The notes beneath the pieces were generated by a model that saw nothing but the letters and a program-made list of their open reading frames with translations, had not been told where the DNA came from and did not search any database. From Balneolia bacterium (GTDB taxonomy: Bacteria > Bacteroidota > Rhodothermia > Balneolales > Cyclonatronaceae), in NCBI GenBank assembly GCA_003566395.1, contig PXDL01000465.1, positions 1 through 10,669 of the forward strand: a DNA stretch of 10,669 nt. The letters run 5' to 3'. Positions 7,830 through 10,669 of the stretch are shown in pieces. The stretch's first letter is position 1; each line of letters begins with the position of its first letter. The position numbers were made by a program, and so were the translations under genes.

Positions 7830-10669
7830 TTAAGCCAGCTCGTTATTAGGATTTCTGAGTTTGGCAAGATAAGACGTACGCGGACGGATATTGATCTCTT
7901 CGATCATCAAATAATTCCGGTCGTTCTGTTTGCTTTGTGAAACCACGCTGTTGTCGTCGGTCAGGTCTCCGAACGTAATTGCCTGAGTCGGGCAGGCCTG
8001 CTGACACGCCGTTTTCACCATGCCGTCTTCCGGCTTGATGGATGTACCTGTCTCGTTTTTGGTTTGAATCTTGGCCCGGTTGATTCGCTGAACACAGTAG
8101 GTACATTTCTCCATAACCCCTCGGAAACGAATGGAAACATCCGGGTTCATGGCCATTTGTATTACATCGGGATCCTGATCGATATCCAGCCAGTTTCTTG
8201 CATAATTGAAGAAATTGAAACGGCGAACTTTGAACGGACAGTTATTCGAACAGTACCGCGTACCGATACACTGATTATAGGTCATTTGGTTGAGGCCGTC
8301 GTCGCTGTGCGTGGTTGCCGCAACCGGACACACCATTTCGCACGGAGCCTGCTCACAATGCATACACGGAACAGGCTGATGCGCCACCTGGGGGTTCTCA
8401 CGGTCGTCGCCCATGAAATAGCGGTCAATGCGAATCCAGTGCATTTCACGGTTCCGCACCACTTCACGCTTGCCGATTACCGGAATATTATTTTCCGCCT
8501 GGCACGCAATCGTACACACACCGCAGCCGGTACAGGCATTCAGGTCTATGGCCATGCCCCATTGAGGCTGATGAGCCGGAAACTGCTGATCATTAAACAG
8601 GTTTACCGGTTTACCATCCTCCGGACGACGCCCCGGAACATACACTTCCGATGGTGCAAATCTCGGGTTTTCGCGATATTCATCCAGCGAAGCTTCGCGG
8701 ATGAGAGGCCTGTCTTCCATTTGATGATGGTTTTGCGTACAGGCAATCGGGTATGTACCTCCGGTCCGTTCAACCGAAACCGACGGACGAGTCAGCATTC
8801 GATCCGAAGTACGCAGCACATAGCTGTTTTTCCCGATATCGTCGGCTACTTTACCAAGGGATGTGCGTCCGTAGCCGGTAGTTACCGTAATACTGTTGTC
8901 TGCATGGCCGGGAAGAATCCATGCGGGCATTTGCAGGCTGGTTTCGCCCGCGTCTATTGTGATGAGGTCGTAGTCGGTTTCACCGAAACTGCGTTCCCGT
9001 ACGCCCAAACGCTGTGCTGTAGCCGGGCTCATGACCGCCACGTTATCCCAGGTGATTTTAGTCACAGGATCGGGCAGCTCCTGAAGCCAGCCGTTATTGG
9101 CAAAACGGCCGTCATAAAGAGTCGCATCGGGTTTGATTACAAGCTCAATATCATCATCCGAAGCTGAAGCCAGTTCATCAACAAAACTCCGTACCGCCTG
9201 ACCTGCACCGGAAGCCACAGCTACCGTTCTTACCGGGAAGCCGTCATTTTCATATAAACCGTTATGAACAACTTCATTCCAGCTTTCATCGAAGTTGCCG
9301 CTCAGCACATTTTCCCAGGTGGAGCGAACCAAATCGTAGCCTTCTTCAGACTCGCCGTCTTTGATCGCAGCAAGGAATTCAGCTTCACTCTTCCCACCGA
9401 AAAGCGGGCGAATGGTAGGCTGAATGACCGAAGGATACCCTTGATAAGAGGTCGCATCACCCCAATATTCCAGGAAATGGGCACGATTCACATGCCATGT
9501 AGCCAGTCTGGAAGTTTCATCTACATGATTGGAAAGATGAATGCTGGTTTCCACCGACTCTATAAGCGATTCGAAATCGAGATCGGCAGGCGCGTCGAAA
9601 ACCGGATTTCCGCCCACAATCACCAGCGTGTCGTAATCACCGTTGCGGAGTTCACCGGCAAGGCCGGCGAGTGCATCCGGATTGTAAGAATCATCGTGGA
9701 AAGGGACCTCGGTATAGACTACGGTCTCACCTGCATTTCCAAGCGCCGAATTGATAGCAGCCACCAGGGCGTGCACTTCAGGAGCGTGATCTTCACCTGC
9801 CGCAACAATGGAGCTGCCACGGTTGTTGAGAAGTTCTTCGGCCAGTACGCTTACCCAGCTGTGCTGCGTAAAACCGTTAGAAAGTCCGGAAAAAGCTTCA
9901 AGTCCGGAGACCGAATCCGCAAGTTTTGATGCGAGTGCAGCGGCAAAAGCCGGAATTTCAGATGCTTTCAACCGCAGACGGTGATCGGCGTTGGAACCGG
10001 TCGTGGTGAGGTTGTTTTCCACCACGTAAAGACGGTTCATACTGTCTTCGGTGGAGGCTACCCTTCGGCGGTCCGCGTAATTCATGTTGTTGCGAACATG
10101 ATCCGGAGCCAGCCCCATAAAATCAAAATCGAGAGAGACGATCACGTCGGCATTGTCGAAATGATGGACCGGACGCAGCTTTGTTCCGAACGCCATTTCT
10201 GTACCGGCCAGAGCATTTTGCGGACCGTATGCCTCCCAGGTAACCCAGCGGCCGTTCGGGAACGTATCGAGGGCTTCTGATTTGAGCCTGTTAAATGTAG
10301 GAGAGCTGCTTGCTTCCGATATAAAGGCCACGCGCCGGTTTCGGTCTGAAAAATGCTCCGAACAAAAAGCGACAAAATCATTCCAGCTCCGCTCTTCGTC
10401 GTTTTCGCGCGGATGGCGGGAGCGATCCACATCATAGAGATCAAGTACAGAAGCCTGCTGAAAAATATCGGTTGTCCCACGGCTACCAGGATGGTCGGGG
10501 TTTCCTTCTATTTTGATCGGGCGCCCCTCGGTGGTAGTAACCAGTACTCCGGTGCTGTTGTCCTTAAAAGGAATGGATGAAGCGTATTGGAGCGGAATCC
10601 CTGCTACAATCTCTTCGGGCTGCTCGTTATAAGGAAGCAGTTTCTGAACAGGTTTACGGCATGCAGCAA
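7830..10669 (-). CDS. actB: Alternative Complex III iron-sulfur subunit ActB, molybdopterin-oxidoreductase-like (5' end cut by window)
   Basis: Large periplasmic subunit of ACIII that relays electrons from quinol oxidation at ActC. The frame is open to the window edge, with 945 codons visible; residue 1 below is the codon at 10667. The N-terminal two thirds (about 3-700) resemble molybdopterin oxidoreductases, for example GRPIKIEGNPDHPGS (about 49-63) and ASVLDLYD (about 71-78). Members of this family are known not to bind molybdenum. The C-terminal third is a ferredoxin-like domain with fifteen cluster cysteines: C712/715/718/722, C768/771/776/780, C800/806/810 and C855/858/888/892. The third group lacks one cysteine (T803 in CIGTRYC), fitting three [4Fe-4S] and one [3Fe-4S] cluster. 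The frame opens with x-A-A-C, where x is a codon ending TT, so Cys3 is a probable lipidated mature N-terminus. The missing part should be the family's N-terminal extension with a Tat-type signal. A GTG at 10430 is not the start, because conserved sequence continues upstream. actA should lie further upstream. Confidence 0.95.
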   Translation of the reverse strand, partial: AACRKPVQKLLPYNEQPEEIVAGIPLQYASSIPFKDNSTGVLVTTTEGRPIKIEGNPDHPGSRGTTDIFQQASVLDLYDVDRSRHPRENDEERSWNDFVAFCSEHFSDRNRRVAFISEASSSPTFNRLKSEALDTFPNGRWVTWEAYGPQNALAGTEMAFGTKLRPVHHFDNADVIVSLDFDFMGLAPDHVRNNMNYADRRRVASTEDSMNRLYVVENNLTTTGSNADHRLRLKASEIPAFAAALASKLADSVSGLEAFSGLSNGFTQHSWVSVLAEELLNNRGSSIVAAGEDHAPEVHALVAAINSALGNAGETVVYTEVPFHDDSYNPDALAGLAGELRNGDYDTLVIVGGNPVFDAPADLDFESLIESVETSIHLSNHVDETSRLATWHVNRAHFLEYWGDATSYQGYPSVIQPTIRPLFGGKSEAEFLAAIKDGESEEGYDLVRSTWENVLSGNFDESWNEVVHNGLYENDGFPVRTVAVASGAGQAVRSFVDELASASDDDIELVIKPDATLYDGRFANNGWLQELPDPVTKITWDNVAVMSPATAQRLGVRERSFGETDYDLITIDAGETSLQMPAWILPGHADNSITVTTGYGRTSLGKVADDIGKNSYVLRTSDRMLTRPSVSVERTGGTYPIACTQNHHQMEDRPLIREASLDEYRENPRFAPSEVYVPGRRPEDGKPVNLFNDQQFPAHQPQWGMAIDLNACTGCGVCTIACQAENNIPVIGKREVVRNREMHWIRIDRYFMGDDRENPQVAHQPVPCMHCEQAPCEMVCPVAATTHSDDGLNQMTYNQCIGTRYCSNNCPFKVRRFNFFNYARNWLDIDQDPDVIQMAMNPDVSIRFRGVMEKCTYCVQRINRAKIQTKNETGTSIKPEDGMVKTACQQACPTQAITFGDLTDDNSVVSQSKQNDRNYLMIEEINIRPRTSYLAKLRNPNNELA
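10659..10669 (-). other. Probable lipobox of ActB, cut by the window edge
   Basis: The first visible residues of ActB are a codon ending in TT (Phe, Leu, Ile or Val), then Ala, Ala, Cys, followed by RKPVQKLLPY. Three of the four possible first residues would complete a lipobox [LIV]-A-A-C. ACIII ActB subunits are, as I recall, attached to the membrane by a lipidated cysteine at this point of the alignment. The cysteine codon is at 10661-10659. Confidence 0.5.

Noticed and set aside
8064..9167. A 367-codon open frame on the plus strand inside actB
   Set aside because: It is the antisense shadow of a strongly conserved ActB coding region. Its translation shows no domain or membrane logic and no ribosome site, and such frames are common opposite codon-biased genes.
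9264..9929. A 221-codon plus-strand open frame opposite actB
   Set aside because: Antisense shadow of the ActB molybdopterin-like domain, with no independent support.
7830..10430. A shorter ActB beginning at a GTG at 10430
   Set aside because: The same frame continues upstream to the window edge and encodes conserved ActB sequence, including GRPIKIEGNPDHPGS, so the GTG is an internal valine.

Overview
The window is one unbroken, co-directional run of respiratory-chain genes on the minus strand. It reads from a 5'-truncated actB at the right edge to a 3'-truncated coxA at the left edge. In transcription order it holds actB (partial), actC, actD, actE and actF of the quinol:cytochrome c/HiPIP oxidoreductase Alternative Complex III (ACIII). 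After these come a small single-pass membrane protein of unknown function, a SCO-type copper chaperone, and coxB and coxA (partial) of a caa3-type heme-copper oxidase. All junctions are short, from an overlap or 1 nt up to 41 nt. No promoter, terminator, RNA gene, repeat or mobile element was seen, so the stretch looks like the middle of a single long operon whose ends lie outside the window.

Organism: the layout of ACIII directly followed by SCO and an oxidase with the YSHP motif matches what is known from Rhodothermus marinus and relatives. Moderate GC content, mostly weak or absent Shine-Dalgarno sequences, lipobox-bearing ActE, and protein sequences of Bacteroidota/Balneolota/Rhodothermota flavour suggest an aerobic, probably marine or halophilic member of the Balneolota/Rhodothermota group. 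That placement is inference; no marker gene is present.

How the genes work together: ActC and ActF are the membrane subunits (ActC is NrfD-like and carries the quinol site). ActB carries four iron-sulfur clusters on the periplasmic face. ActE is a lipid-anchored monoheme cytochrome c. ActD is a small membrane subunit. ActA, the pentaheme subunit, is expected just upstream of actB and is not in the window. Electrons from menaquinol would pass through ActB and the ActA/ActE hemes to the cytochrome c domain fused to CoxB, then to CuA, heme a and the heme a3-CuB site of CoxA. The SCO protein would supply or reduce the CuA site. Having all of this in one operon fits a physical ACIII-caa3 supercomplex.

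No previously undescribed system is evident; this is a well-preserved respiratory locus. The points most worth a second look are the small unassigned membrane protein between actF and the SCO gene, the probable lipobox of ActB cut by the window edge, and the actE start choice.
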